NCBI GenBank assembly: GCA_963732335.1
Contig: CAVSZO010000033.1
Span: forward strand, 62,001-126,000
Reading direction: 5' to 3'
Source of the DNA: Desertimonas sp963732335
GTDB lineage: Bacteria; Actinomycetota; Acidimicrobiia; Acidimicrobiales; Ilumatobacteraceae
DNA length: 64,000 nucleotides
How positions within the stretch are numbered: the first letter of the stretch is position 1; each line of letters opens with the position of its first letter. The notes below the pieces were generated by a model, which was given only the letters and a program-made list of their open reading frames with translations, was not told the origin of the DNA and searched no databases. A program made the translations under genes and the position numbers. Shown in pieces: positions 19,787 through 28,510 of the stretch.

Positions 19787-21199
19787 AGCGCCTCCACGAA
19801 GGCGACCAGCCGGCGACGATCCTCGATCGCAGCCTCGCGGAACGCGGTGGCGGCGTCAGCCCCTTCGCCACCGTGCCACAGGATCGCCTCCTCGATCGAC
19901 GCCGCCCGGCCGTCGTGAAGCAGGAATCGCGACCCGGCGATGTCGTCGACGAGCCCAATGCCCCACAACGGCGGCGTCCGCCACTCCTGGCCAGTCGCCT
20001 CGAAGTCAGGACGGCCGTCGGCGAGTCCGGGGCCCATGTCGTGAAGCAGCAGGTCGGTGTACGGGTGGATCTCCTGGTTGGCCAACGCTTCGACGTCGCT
20101 GTCGCCGGTCACGTGCGTCGGCGCGTGGCAGGAAGCACAACCGAACGACTCGAACAGGGCGGCCCCTTCGCGCACCTCCATCGACTCGGCGTCACGCATC
20201 GCCGGCACCGACAGCGTGCGGCCGTAGAACGTGACGTTGGCCAGTTGATCGTCGGTGAGCTCGGGGTCCCCGCCGCTGATCGCTGCCGCGCAGTCATCCT
20301 GCGGTGCCCCGCAGTCCTGTTCCGGGTGCGCCGACGACGTGATCCCGAGGTCGCCGTGGAATGCTCCCGCAACCTGTTGCTCGACGGTCGCGCACGTTGG
20401 CCTTCCACCCGAACCGCCCCAACACGGGCCCGTCGGTATCCTCGTCCCACACGAAGTTGGGCCGCCCGGAGATTCCGTCGCCGTCCGCGTCGTCGGGGTC
20501 GGCGGCACCGATGAGATCACCCTCCGGGATCGCCTCGAGGAGACCCATGCCGATGACCTGCGGGGCAAGTCGAGGCGAGATCATCGTGTCGGCACCGAGC
20601 GGGCCGAACTGCGCGACGCCGACGCCGTACGTCGGCGCAAACAGCGTGTACGGCGTCCCGTCGGCGTACATGCCATCGACCGTCTCGAAGGTCACCTCGA
20701 CGGTTCCCTCAGCTTGGACACCGAGGATGGAGCGGTCCTGCAGTTGTCCGCCGTACACCGGATGCTCGGCCGGAGCGCCGGTGGGCGCCTCACCGGGCAC
20801 GGACAGGCGCAGCAACAGACCGATCGGTACGGTGCCACCTTCGGGTGTCGGCGGGACTCCTCGCCCGTCGAGGACATGGCACGACGAGCAGGCCTGGGCG
20901 TTGAACACCGGCCCGAGCCCGTCGCGCCCATCCGTCGATGCCGGGGCAGTGACCCAGTTCTGGTTGAACAGGCTGTCGCCGACCTCAAACGTGCGACGCT
21001 CGTCGCGGGAGAGGTTCGGCGCGGGGAAGCTGAACGACGTCCGCGTCGCGCTGTGCCGCGTCGTCTCGCCGCCAAGGTCGGGATCGAGCGGGGGGACGGG
21101 CGCGTCACCCCCGAACGCGGCGACCACGATCAGAATGACCACCAGCCCCGCCGCGAACCACCGATGCGAGCGACGAGGCGCCAGCCGAGGAGCGGCCAA
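19783..21199 (-). CDS. Di-heme c-type oxidoreductase (COG3488 type, one frameshift)
   Basis: Exported di-heme cytochrome of the group annotated as di-heme oxidoreductase or thiol oxidoreductase. Seen: N-terminal membrane anchor (about residues 15-30), heme site one CSSCH in QACSSCHVLDGRG, heme site two CASCH in FGCASCHAPTHV, the DADGDGISGRPN loop and C-terminal FLLHDGRAASIEEAILWHGG, all typical of this family. The frame shifts at about 20395; repaired length is about 472 residues. The start used here is a TTG that lies inside repeat A. Its usual partners are imelysins, as here, and a role in iron acquisition or iron redox is the common inference. Confidence 0.85.
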
Positions 21200-21226
21200 C
21201 AGCGGCCTGCGTGGCCGGGGAACGCA
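21165..21226 (-). repeat. Dispersed repeat A, copy 1
   Basis: Copy of a roughly 65-base element. Read on the minus strand it has two conserved blocks, GCGTTCCCCGGCCACGCAGG and CTCGGCTGGCGCCTCGTCGC, separated by a variable 10-base spacer. A small stem CGGCC / GGCCG with loop ACGCA lies in the first block. It fills the 36-base gap between the imelysin stop and the di-heme gene and extends into that gene's first 12 codons. Orientation matches the downstream gene, as in copies 2, 3 and 4. Confidence 0.8.
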
Positions 21227-21235
21227 TTGAACGTC

Positions 21236-22426
21236 CTAGATCTCCAGTGTGATGCCGGCCGAGGCGGCCGCGGCGACGAGGGCGTCGGCCTGCGCCTCGA
21301 GCGCCTCGATGGCGGTGAGCACACTCGCCCGGCCCGGATCGTCGTCGGGCACACCGTCGACGAGGTGCTGATCGAACGGCGCCGGGATCGCTTCGAGATC
21401 GGCGATGCTGGTGTCCACGGCGTCGCCCAGCGCCGCGGCTGCATCAGCGTCCGCGGACTCGAACAGCGACAGCAGGCCGGGACCTTCCAGGCCGGTCGAA
21501 TAGGCACCAGTGAGAACCATGTCGATCCCGCGGGCGTTGGCCAGCAGGTCTGCCGTGGTGTTGTCGGAGAAGCAGGAGTGTTCGTCCTCCTGGGATCGTT
21601 GCTCGTAAGCCACGTACATGCGCTCGCCGGCGAGCTCGCCGCGCGTCAGCTCGCCGATGCCGGTGACGATCATCGTCAGCGCGTCGACGGGTTCGCCGGC
21701 GACGAATTCGGCCCGATAGTTGTCGGCGTCGGGAGCCCACGCCTCGACGAGGCCGGTGAGATGCTCGACCAGCAGGTCGCTGGTGACCGCCAAGTAGGTG
21801 CCGCGGCGGTCGGCGTTGTCGGCGGTCGTGTAGTCGGTGACCGGCCGGTCGCCCGGACCGTCTGTGGACAGATCCTGGCCCCACAGGAGGAACTCGATGG
21901 CGTGCCAGCCGGTGGAGATGTTGGCCTCACCGCCTTGCTCGTTGAGCGACGTGAGCAGCTCTGCGTCGATCGTCGGATACGTCTCCGGGTCGTTGACGAC
22001 GCCGGCCTGGGCGTCGCCTTCCACGTAGTCGATGTAGGCCTCGTCGAGTGGCCAGGCGTTGATCAGGCCTTCCGGTCCGTCGGCCTCGTTGTCGATCGGT
22101 CCGCCGTAGAAGCGGAACGCCTCGGTCAGGCCGTAATCGTCGCGTGCAGCCAACCACGCCTGCTTGGCGGCTTCCAGCGTCTCGTCGGTCGGGTCGTCGA
22201 GGAACGCATCGATCGCTACATCGAGCTTGCTGGCCGACTCGAGCGATGCCTCGTAGGCCGCGTGCACTCCGGCGGCATAGTGGTCGACGACGGACTGGGC
22301 ATCGTCGTCGCTCGGACCGGCCAGCGCCAGTCCCGGCGCTGACAGGGTGAGGCCCGAGGCGAGGGCGGCGATCAGGAACCCGCAAGTGATCGACCGCAGA
22401 CCACGGTCGGACATGTAACGCTGCAT
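21236..22426 (-). CDS. Imelysin family protein (iron uptake, EfeO/IrpA-like)
   Basis: Exported imelysin-domain protein, intact, 396 residues. Seen: signal peptide at about residues 1-36 with cleavage after ALA, then a helical peptidase-M75-like domain with the signature GWHAIE at residues 173-178 (the GxHxxE putative metal site) and FRFYGGPIDNEADGPEG. Imelysins are not proven proteases; known members are iron-regulated and extracytoplasmic. First gene of an operon with a di-heme cytochrome, a second imelysin-like lipoprotein and an HTTM protein. A possible DtxR/IdeR-type operator lies immediately upstream (22437-22455), consistent with iron control. Confidence 0.9.
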   Translation of the reverse strand: MQRYMSDRGLRSITCGFLIAALASGLTLSAPGLALAGPSDDDAQSVVDHYAAGVHAAYEASLESASKLDVAIDAFLDDPTDETLEAAKQAWLAARDDYGLTEAFRFYGGPIDNEADGPEGLINAWPLDEAYIDYVEGDAQAGVVNDPETYPTIDAELLTSLNEQGGEANISTGWHAIEFLLWGQDLSTDGPGDRPVTDYTTADNADRRGTYLAVTSDLLVEHLTGLVEAWAPDADNYRAEFVAGEPVDALTMIVTGIGELTRGELAGERMYVAYEQRSQEDEHSCFSDNTTADLLANARGIDMVLTGAYSTGLEGPGLLSLFESADADAAAALGDAVDTSIADLEAIPAPFDQHLVDGVPDDDPGRASVLTAIEALEAQADALVAAAASAGITLEI

Positions 22427-22436
22427 GGCGCGGCAT

Positions 22437-22455
22437 GATAGGTAGGCTTCACATC
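22437..22455 (-). promoter_or_regulatory. Possible DtxR/IdeR-type iron box
   Basis: On the minus strand this reads ATGTGAAGCCTACCTATCA, ending 11 bases before the imelysin ATG. The right half AGCCT-ACCTA equals the IdeR/DtxR consensus AGCCTAACCTA with one base missing; the left half is poor. Because single-base losses are frequent in this sequence, the missing A could be an error. Position and gene content fit an iron-dependent repressor site, but the match alone is weak. Confidence 0.3.
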
Positions 22456-22575
22456 AACGATCAAGCGAAACGACGATGGCTTCGTGAGTCTCGACCCCTC
22501 GTTGTCGGTATCCTGATCGGTCGTTTCGTCGTCGGTCACTCAGCCGGCGGTCCCCGAGGTCAGAGAGCATCAGAG

Positions 22576-22767
22576 ATGGCAGCAGTGTGTGAAGTGTGCG
22601 GCAAGCGCCCCTCCTGGGGCATGTCCGTGTCGCACTCCCACCGCCGCACCAAGCGGCGCTGGAATCCCAACATCCAGCGGGTGCGTGCCGTCGTGAGCGG
22701 ATCGGCGAAACGCATCAGCGTCTGCACCGGCTGCATCAAGTCGGGCAAGGTCGTCAAGGCCAGCTGA
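22576..22767 (+). CDS. rpmB: Ribosomal protein L28
   Basis: Protein of the large ribosomal subunit, 63 residues, intact. Seen: MAAVCEVCGKRPSWGMSVSHSHRRTKRRWNPN pattern (shown in parts: CEVCGKRP, SHRRTKRRWNPN) and a second CTGC pair, so this is the zinc-binding form. It is divergent from the imelysin operon, with a 149-base gap holding both promoters. In many actinobacteria rpmB stands next to the DAK2-domain gene and recG; here the iron operon separates them. Confidence 0.95.
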   Translation: MAAVCEVCGKRPSWGMSVSHSHRRTKRRWNPNIQRVRAVVSGSAKRISVCTGCIKSGKVVKAS

Positions 22768-22773
22768 AGCCGT

Positions 22774-22995
22774 ATGCAGGGTGTCGTCAAGGCTTACGAC
22801 CCGGTGAGCCGCACCGGCGTCGTTACCTGCGACACCGATCTGGGCGACTACGAGCTCGCCGCCACGGCCCTCGACGGGTCGGTGCTGCGCATGTTGCGGC
22901 AAGGGCAGCGGGTCATCTTCGATCTCGACGATGCAGGTCGAGCGACGGCGCTCCGCCTCGGCTCCGAGGTCGATATGAAGACGCCAGGGGCCTGA
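22774..22995 (+). CDS. Small cold-shock-like (OB-fold) protein
   Basis: 73 residues, intact, starting 6 nt after rpmB. Seen: MQGVVKAYDPVSRTGVVTCD followed by a spaced GQRVIFDL and GRATAL, which matches the strand order of a cold-shock domain (G-V-V at strand 1, G-Q-x-V-x-F near strand 4). The aromatic RNP1 and RNP2 motifs that bind RNA (GFGFI, VFVHF) are absent, replaced by GVVTCD and YELAATAL. So it probably has the fold but not classical single-strand nucleic-acid binding. Co-transcription with rpmB is likely; the role is unknown. Confidence 0.65.
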   Translation: MQGVVKAYDPVSRTGVVTCDTDLGDYELAATALDGSVLRMLRQGQRVIFDLDDAGRATALRLGSEVDMKTPGA

Positions 22996-23071
22996 AACCA
23001 AGCGCGTAGTCTTCCTCCCGGTCGGGTTGGGAACAAGGCCGGGGACAACACCTGACAACGGAGATGGATCG

Positions 23072-24871
23072 ATGAGCGGTCACACCAGCAACAACAATCT
23101 CCAACGGTGGGTCGAGGAGTGGGCGGCAATCCTGCAGCCGGACGACGTGCACTGGTGCGATGGCTCGGCCGAGGAGTACCAACGGCTCTGTTCCGATCTC
23201 GTCGCCGCCGGGACGTTCACCGCCCTCGATGCCGGCAAGCGACCGAACAGCTTCTGGGCTCATTCCGATCCCGCCGATGTCGCCCGCGTCGAGGACCGTA
23301 CGTTCATCTGTTCGGAGCGTCAGGTCGACGCCGGCCCGACGAACAACTGGCGCGATCCCAAGGAGATGCGCCGGGAACTCGAGGGGATCTACACCGGGGC
23401 GATGGGCGGCAGGACGATGTACGTCATCCCGTTCTCGATGGGACCGTTGGGCTCGCCGATCGCCCACATCGGCGTGCAGATCAGCGACTCCGCCTATGTC
23501 GCCGCCAGCATGCGAATCATGACGAGGATGGGCCAGGGTGCTCTCGACGTGCTCGGCGACGACGGCGAGTTCGTCCCGTGTATCCACTCGGTAGGCGCGC
23601 CGCTCACCGACGATCAAGCGGACGTGCCCTGGCCGTGTAACCCGGACAACAAGTACATCGTGCACTTCCCCGAGACCCGCGAGATCATGTCGTACGGCTC
23701 TGGCTACGGCGGCAATGCGCTGCTCGGCAAGAAGTGCTTCGCCTTGCGCATCGCCTCGGTGATGGCCCGCGACGCCGGCTGGCTCGCCGAGCACATGCTG
23801 ATCCTCAAGCTCACCAACCCGGCTGGCGAGTCGAAGTACATCGCTGCCGCCTTTCCGTCGATGTGCGGCAAGACGAACCTGGCGATGCTCGTCCCGACGT
23901 TGCCGGGGTGGACTGCCGAGACGGTCGGCGACGACATCGCCTGGATGAAGTTCGGCGAGGACGGCCGGCTGTACGCGATCAACCCGGAGGCCGGGTTCTT
24001 CGGCGTCGCCCCTGGCACCAGCGCGGACACGAATCCGAACGCCATCGGCACGCTGTACGCCAACTGCGTGTTCACCAACACAGCGCTCACCCCGGATGGC
24101 GACGTGTGGTGGGAGGGGCTCACGGACGAGCCGCCAGCGCAGGCGACCGACTGGCGCGGTAACCCGTGGACCCCGGAGTCCGGAACCCCAGCCGCCCATC
24201 CCAACGCCCGATTCACGGCACCGGCATCGCAATGCCCGTCGATCGCCCCGGAGTGGGAGGACCCCGCCGGCGTGCCGATCTCGGCGATCCTGTTCGGTGG
24301 TCGCCGTCGGACGACGGTCCCGCTCGTCACCCAGGCCCACGACTGGGAACACGGTGTGTTCCTCGGGTCGATCATGGCGTCCGAGACGACGGCGGCGGCG
24401 CAGGGTGCTATCGGCAAGCTGCGCTTCGACCCGATGGCGATGCTGCCGTTCTGCGGCTACAACATGGCCGACTACTTCGATCACTGGCTGTCGATCGGCA
24501 AGACCAGCGATCCCACCAAGCTGCCGGCAATCTTCTTCGTCAACTGGTTCCGACGTGACGAGGACGGACGTTTCCTGTGGCCGGGCTTCGGCGAGAACAG
24601 CCGGGTGCTGAAGTGGGTGTTCGAGCGGGTGGACGGCGCCGCCGAGGCGGTCGAGACTGCGGTCGGCCTGCTCCCCGCTGCCGGTGCACTCGATACCACT
24701 GGGCTCGACGTCGGCGACGACGACCTCGCCGAACTGCTCGCCGTCGACGTCGGGGGCTGGCGTGAGGCGATCCCCCAGATCCGCGAGCACTACGCCCGCT
24801 TCGGCGACGACATCCCGGCGTCTCTGCAGCTCGCCGTCGACACCCTCGAGCGCCGCCTGCTCGACACCTGA
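23072..24871 (+). CDS. pckG: Phosphoenolpyruvate carboxykinase (GTP)
   Basis: Converts oxaloacetate and GTP to phosphoenolpyruvate, CO2 and GDP; entry to gluconeogenesis. Intact, 600 residues, the normal length. Seen: N-terminal domain with RTMYVIPFSMGPLGSPIAHIG, the P-loop FPSMCGKTN at residues 261-269 with the hyper-reactive Cys265 of GTP-type enzymes, the Mn-binding segment VGDDIAWMKF, and GFFGVAPGT. Start at ATG 23072 with GGAG about 9 nt upstream. The gene stands alone and is followed by hairpin repeat C, a likely terminator. Confidence 0.97.
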   Translation: MSGHTSNNNLQRWVEEWAAILQPDDVHWCDGSAEEYQRLCSDLVAAGTFTALDAGKRPNSFWAHSDPADVARVEDRTFICSERQVDAGPTNNWRDPKEMRRELEGIYTGAMGGRTMYVIPFSMGPLGSPIAHIGVQISDSAYVAASMRIMTRMGQGALDVLGDDGEFVPCIHSVGAPLTDDQADVPWPCNPDNKYIVHFPETREIMSYGSGYGGNALLGKKCFALRIASVMARDAGWLAEHMLILKLTNPAGESKYIAAAFPSMCGKTNLAMLVPTLPGWTAETVGDDIAWMKFGEDGRLYAINPEAGFFGVAPGTSADTNPNAIGTLYANCVFTNTALTPDGDVWWEGLTDEPPAQATDWRGNPWTPESGTPAAHPNARFTAPASQCPSIAPEWEDPAGVPISAILFGGRRRTTVPLVTQAHDWEHGVFLGSIMASETTAAAQGAIGKLRFDPMAMLPFCGYNMADYFDHWLSIGKTSDPTKLPAIFFVNWFRRDEDGRFLWPGFGENSRVLKWVFERVDGAAEAVETAVGLLPAAGALDTTGLDVGDDDLAELLAVDVGGWREAIPQIREHYARFGDDIPASLQLAVDTLERRLLDT

Positions 24872-24894
24872 TCGCCGGCCCGATCGGCCGGCCG

Positions 24895-24946
24895 CAACCG
24901 ATGGGTGTATAGGGGACGGAACAGTCAGGTAAACACCCATCGGTTG
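24895..24946. repeat. Hairpin repeat C, copy 1 (likely terminator of pckG)
   Basis: Perfect 14-base arms CAACCGATGGGTGT (24895-24908) and ACACCCATCGGTTG (24933-24946) around a 24-base interior that holds GACGGAACAGTCAG. It begins 23 bases after the pckG stop. The same arms and the interior GACGGAAC-GTCAG recur at 43395-43443 after ettA, so this is a repeat family and not a single hairpin. No T-run follows, but in high-GC actinobacteria terminators often lack one. Confidence 0.75.
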
Positions 24947-24949
24947 TCG

Positions 24950-25455
24950 ATTCCGGAAGAAGACCGGCTTGTGGCCGCATGGTCATGCACCGGCCCTGTC
25001 AAATTCGCAACAGCCTGATCGGCTATTGCGACAGCCTCATTCCGCACCGGAGGCCGCCCAGATTGGCCGGCGGCGGATCGAACCCGTTGGTACGCCGGCC
25101 GCAGCAGCCTCCGAGCAATCGCGAACCAACAACCGGCTCGAACTCGGGCGCCGGCAGCAAGCGTTGCACTCCTGTGTTCTCGGTGGGCGCACGTTGATCG
25201 ATGTCGCCAAGTTCGTCCGGCACGGAACCCTCACGGCAGCCCTTATGCATGCTCAGTGCCGTCGGCGCGCTCCAGGAGCATTCTCCGGAGCCAAATGCAC
25301 CGATGTGGTGCATCTCACTCCAGAGAACGCTGCGTGCCCTCAAACCGTCGCGACGACCCGCCGCAGTGCAGCTTCGAGAGCACAACCGACGTGGTGTCGT
25401 TCGATCTCGACCGTCGCCGCCTATTGGCCTGCCCTCCCACACAGACGTCGTTGGG
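24950..25455. other. 506-base region without a recognisable gene
   Basis: No open frame here gives a protein I recognise. A plus-strand frame of 164 codons (24969-25463) and a minus-strand frame across the region both have implausible residue content (many Arg, Pro, Cys, His) and no domain motifs. Local features: a hairpin ATGCACC-GATGT-GGTGCAT at 25295-25313, and a sequence resembling a T-loop (GGTTCGATCC on the minus strand near 25080) that does not fold into a tRNA. Base composition is less GC-biased than in flanking genes. It may be a decayed gene or a non-coding RNA locus. Confidence 0.4.
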
Positions 25456-25824
25456 CTAATTGAGGGCCAGCTCGCGGAGGCCCAAGCCCATGATGAAGAG
25501 GCAGCCGCCGGCGTACAGCAGGTACTCCTTGCCGCGCATGAACGAGCTCGTGCGGTAGCTGTAGAGGATGCCAACGGCGAACACCGCGGAGAACCCGTAC
25601 AAGGCGTGCAGGCGCGCCGGCTCGAGGTCGTAGCGAGTCATCAGCACCGTGCCGACGATCGCCTGGGCGAGCGCCGTCAGCTGGGCGACCACGATTGCCA
25701 CGACCAGCGGCCTACCGCGCACCGAATGGAACCGGTGCGCCGCCAGACACCACATGCCTGCCGCCGCGTTGCTGGCGATCAGCACCCAAGCCAGGGCGCG
25801 ATGCCAGGCCAGCCAGGCACTCAC
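25456..25824 (-). CDS. Small four-helix membrane protein
   Basis: 122 residues, intact, no named family recognised. Seen: four hydrophobic helices at about residues 8-28, 38-60, 70-90 and 100-118, a basic loop HRFHSVRGR, and a C-terminus LGLRELALN. The stop of the upstream lipoprotein gene overlaps this gene's ATG by 4 nt, so the two are co-translated. Its layout resembles small actinobacterial DUF-type integral membrane proteins with paired histidines (WHRALAW, LAAHRFH), which in some families bind heme; that reading is speculative. Confidence 0.65.
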   Translation of the reverse strand: MSAWLAWHRALAWVLIASNAAAGMWCLAAHRFHSVRGRPLVVAIVVAQLTALAQAIVGTVLMTRYDLEPARLHALYGFSAVFAVGILYSYRTSSFMRGKEYLLYAGGCLFIMGLGLRELALN

Positions 25825-26474
25825 ATACCCACGCCGCAGGGATCGCCGCCGATGATCACGGTGACGAGGTCGTCGTCCTCGCCGCCGGTCAGGCGGCCGC
25901 TGAGATTGTCGTCGACGTAGAAGTTCGACGGGAACAGGCCCTCCTCACCAGCCTCGACGACGACATCGTCGTATGCCGCCCGCAGGAACTCGACGGTCGT
26001 GCCGAGGCCGATCCCCTCGGGGGTGGCGAGCCCCTCGGGGATCGTCTCGAGATCACTCTCGCTCCCATACGAGTAGCCGAAGAAGTGGCGCTCGCCGTCG
26101 CCGACGCCGGACTCGTCGGAGAAGTAGAGGTACAGCGCGCCCCACGCCACGAAACGAGCCTCGGCACCGGCGCACGCCCCGATGGACAACGGTTCAACCC
26201 ACCCGGAGTCCGTGTCGGGCTCACCGAGTACGGCGGTCACTGCGGCAATCGTGTCGTCGGCGTTGTCGCCGAACGCCGCGATGCCGAGGCCATCGCGTCC
26301 GAGAACGATCGTCGGGGCCACGACCGGCACGCTGGGAACGACCGAACCTGGAATGGTCGGCGCCGCGACGTTGCGGTCGCCGGCAGATCGTTGCGAAGAG
26401 TCTTGGGCACAGCCGCCCCCGACCACGATCGCCACGGCAAGCGCGCACCAACCGCCTGTCGATCCAAGTCTCAT
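25821..26474 (-). CDS. Secreted lipoprotein of unknown function
   Basis: 217 residues, intact. Seen: signal peptide with lipobox VGGGC (Cys at about residue 22), a Pro/Val-rich linker (about 30-55), then a domain with GLGIAAFGDNADDTIAAVTAVLGEP. That segment resembles the extracytoplasmic folds that begin 'G-x-x-FG-x-D-x-x-x-x-V'. Other segments are LSIGACAGAEARFVAWGALYLYFSD and a terminal CG pair that may form a disulfide. Start at the ATG of MRLGSTGG; longer frames lack support. It is co-translated with the membrane protein downstream. Attached to the membrane surface; role unknown. Confidence 0.7.
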   Translation of the reverse strand: MRLGSTGGWCALAVAIVVGGGCAQDSSQRSAGDRNVAAPTIPGSVVPSVPVVAPTIVLGRDGLGIAAFGDNADDTIAAVTAVLGEPDTDSGWVEPLSIGACAGAEARFVAWGALYLYFSDESGVGDGERHFFGYSYGSESDLETIPEGLATPEGIGLGTTVEFLRAAYDDVVVEAGEEGLFPSNFYVDDNLSGRLTGGEDDDLVTVIIGGDPCGVGM

Positions 26475-26549
26475 GATTCGCCCTCTCGTGCGAGACGGCG
26501 ACGCTAGTGGTGCCCGCCACCGCACAGGTGGACCCTGGGGAGTCGACTC

Positions 26550-27275
26550 TCAACCGCCGAGCGAGTCGACGATCGTCTGCAGCTCGACGCGCGGGTCGAA
26601 TCCTGATGCTGATTCACCCGCCACGACGTGCTCGACAGCGACGAAGTCGTTGCCCACCTGGGCGAACACGACCTCCGCATCGAAAGTGATCGGCACGATG
26701 AACACCGTCGAAAGCTCAAAGCCGAACGCCGCACTGTGGTCTCCGATGCCCAGATCGGATTCGTTCCACACGTTGAGGTCGAACTCGACGGGAACGTCGG
26801 AGTCCTCGGACTCAGCCTCCATCCCCGCCTCCATCGCTTGACGCAGGCAGTCGCTGGTGTCCTTGGCGCCGAGGACCTCGATGTACCGGGTGACGGTGGC
26901 GACGTTGGCATCGTCGACCGCGGCGCCGAACGCCGATACAGTCTCCTCGGTCACATCGATGGAGAACTCTTCGGTGGTCGCCGGACCGTCGGTGGCAGGG
27001 GCATAGGTGAACTCATCGGAAGTGCTGGCGGCGATCTGACCGGGGAATTCCTCGGCGTCGAAGTTTTCGAAGAGATCGGCCAGCTCGTCGAGACACTCGG
27101 CGAGAGCCTCGTCGCTCGCATCGACCTCTTCATCCTGGTCCTCTGGCGGCCCTTGGGATTGCCAGCCAGCGGCCGTCATGCGCTCGTCGAACGCCTCCAT
27201 CGCCGCATCCAAACGCTCCTGATCGTCAGCCGCTGCGCTCACCGGGAGGCCCGGCGAACCAATCGCCGCCACCAT
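26550..27275 (-). CDS. Secreted acidic protein of unknown function
   Basis: 241 residues as read, with no recognised family. Seen: an incomplete signal peptide (MVAAIGSPGLPVSAAAD), a strongly acidic region (DQDEEVDASDEALAECLDEL) and a beta-rich C-terminal part with FDLNVWNESD and VVFAQVGNDFVAVEHV. A better start probably lies at the ATG near 27313 (MNSRTR), which would supply the missing basic and hydrophobic part of the signal peptide (RARAAVVLMVAAIG) if one base were lost at about 27295. Two conserved-looking Cys could pair. Separate from the lipoprotein gene by 75 nt, same strand. Confidence 0.6.
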   Translation of the reverse strand: MVAAIGSPGLPVSAAADDQERLDAAMEAFDERMTAAGWQSQGPPEDQDEEVDASDEALAECLDELADLFENFDAEEFPGQIAASTSDEFTYAPATDGPATTEEFSIDVTEETVSAFGAAVDDANVATVTRYIEVLGAKDTSDCLRQAMEAGMEAESEDSDVPVEFDLNVWNESDLGIGDHSAAFGFELSTVFIVPITFDAEVVFAQVGNDFVAVEHVVAGESASGFDPRVELQTIVDSLGG

Positions 27276-27343
27276 GAGTACAACCGCCGCCCTCGCGCGT
27301 TCGAGAGTTCATGCGATTCCACGCTAGACGCGCCACGGATTCG

Positions 27344-28501
27344 TCAGGTGTCGACCACCACGCCGGTCTCGACCAACGCGTCGATGCGCTCGGCGGACAA
27401 CCCCCAATCGGTGAGGATCTCGCGCGAGTGCTCACCGGGATGGGCCGGGGCGACGCCGATCGACGCGGGCGTGCGGCTGAATCGTGGCGCCGGCGCCGGC
27501 TGGATCCGCCCATTGGCCTCGACGAAGGTACTGCGTGCCCAGTTGTGCGGGTGGCCCGGGGCTTCCGACATCGTCAGCACCGGAGCGAAACAGACGTCGG
27601 TGGTGTCGAGGAGGGCACACCACTCCTCGCGTGTCCGCGACTTGAACAGCTCGGCAAGCCGGTGCCTGAGTTGCGGCCACCTGCTTCGATCCATCTGTCC
27701 GGCAAACGACTCGTCGTGGTCGAGGCCGAGCCGCTGCAGCAATTCGGCGTAGAACTGCGGCTCGAGCGACCCGATCGAGATGAACTTGCCGTCGGCGCAC
27801 TCGTACACGTCGTAGAAGTGAGCGCCCGTGTCGAGCAGGTTGGTACCCGGTTGGTTCTCGTCGAAGGCGCCGACCTCACGCAGCGTCCAGAACATCGTCA
27901 TCAACAGCGCCACGCCGTCGACCATCGCCGCATCGACAACTTGTCCGTGCCCGCTGCGTTGCGCCTCGAGCAGGGCGCACACCACCCCGAACGCCAGGAA
28001 CATCGCTCCCCCGCCGTAGTCGCCGACCATGTTCAGCGGCGGCGTCGGCGGTTGCCCGGTGCGGCGGAAGTGGGCGAGCGCCCCGGCGAGCGAGATGTAG
28101 TTGATGTCGTGGCCGGCGGCGTTCGCCCATGGGCCGTCCTGGCCCCAGCCCGTCATCCGCCCGTAGACGAGCCTCGGGTTGCGGGCGCGGCAGTCGTCGG
28201 GCCCGGCGCCGAGCCGCTCCATCACCCCGGGGCGAAACCCCTCGATCAGGGCGTCGGCACGCTCGACGAGGTCGAGCAGCACGCCGACGCCCTCGGGATG
28301 CTTGAGGTCGACGGCCAGGTTGCGCCGGCCGCGTAGGGTGACGTCAACGTGCGGCCTGTCGGGTGCAGGGCCGCGCGCCGCCGCCGCCCGCTCGACGCGG
28401 ATGACCTCGGCGCCCATGTCGGCGAGCAACATCGCGGCGAACGGTCCCGGCCCGATGCCGGCGATCTCGATGATGCGGTAGCCGACCAGTGGCCCGCTCA
28501 C
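27344..28501 (-). CDS. Alpha-methylacyl-CoA racemase (CaiB/BaiF family III CoA-transferase fold)
   Basis: Enzyme that inverts the methyl-bearing carbon of 2-methylacyl-CoA esters, needed to degrade branched fatty acids and sterol side chains. Intact, 385 residues. Seen: start motif LVGYRIIEIAGIGPGPFAAM, then the racemase catalytic set His131 (GHDINY), Asp161 (GDYGGGAM) and Glu247 (SLEPQF). Their spacing matches the His126/Asp156/Glu241 arrangement known for the mycobacterial racemase. Start is the GTG at 28501; a longer frame reaches into repeat A copy 2, which ends 10 nt upstream. The racemase assignment over a plain CoA-transferase rests on these residues. Confidence 0.87.
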   Translation of the reverse strand: MSGPLVGYRIIEIAGIGPGPFAAMLLADMGAEVIRVERAAAARGPAPDRPHVDVTLRGRRNLAVDLKHPEGVGVLLDLVERADALIEGFRPGVMERLGAGPDDCRARNPRLVYGRMTGWGQDGPWANAAGHDINYISLAGALAHFRRTGQPPTPPLNMVGDYGGGAMFLAFGVVCALLEAQRSGHGQVVDAAMVDGVALLMTMFWTLREVGAFDENQPGTNLLDTGAHFYDVYECADGKFISIGSLEPQFYAELLQRLGLDHDESFAGQMDRSRWPQLRHRLAELFKSRTREEWCALLDTTDVCFAPVLTMSEAPGHPHNWARSTFVEANGRIQPAPAPRFSRTPASIGVAPAHPGEHSREILTDWGLSAERIDALVETGVVVDT

Positions 28502-28510
28502 GACGTCGCC

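Noticed and set aside
22466..22528. Inverted repeat CGAAACGA ... TCGTTTCG upstream of rpmB
   Set aside because: Eight-base arms 47 bases apart are weak, not repeated elsewhere in the window, and not matched to a known operator.
25040..25110. tRNA-like T-loop GGTTCGATCC (minus strand)
   Set aside because: The flanking bases do not form the 5-bp T stem, and no acceptor, D or anticodon arms can be drawn around it.
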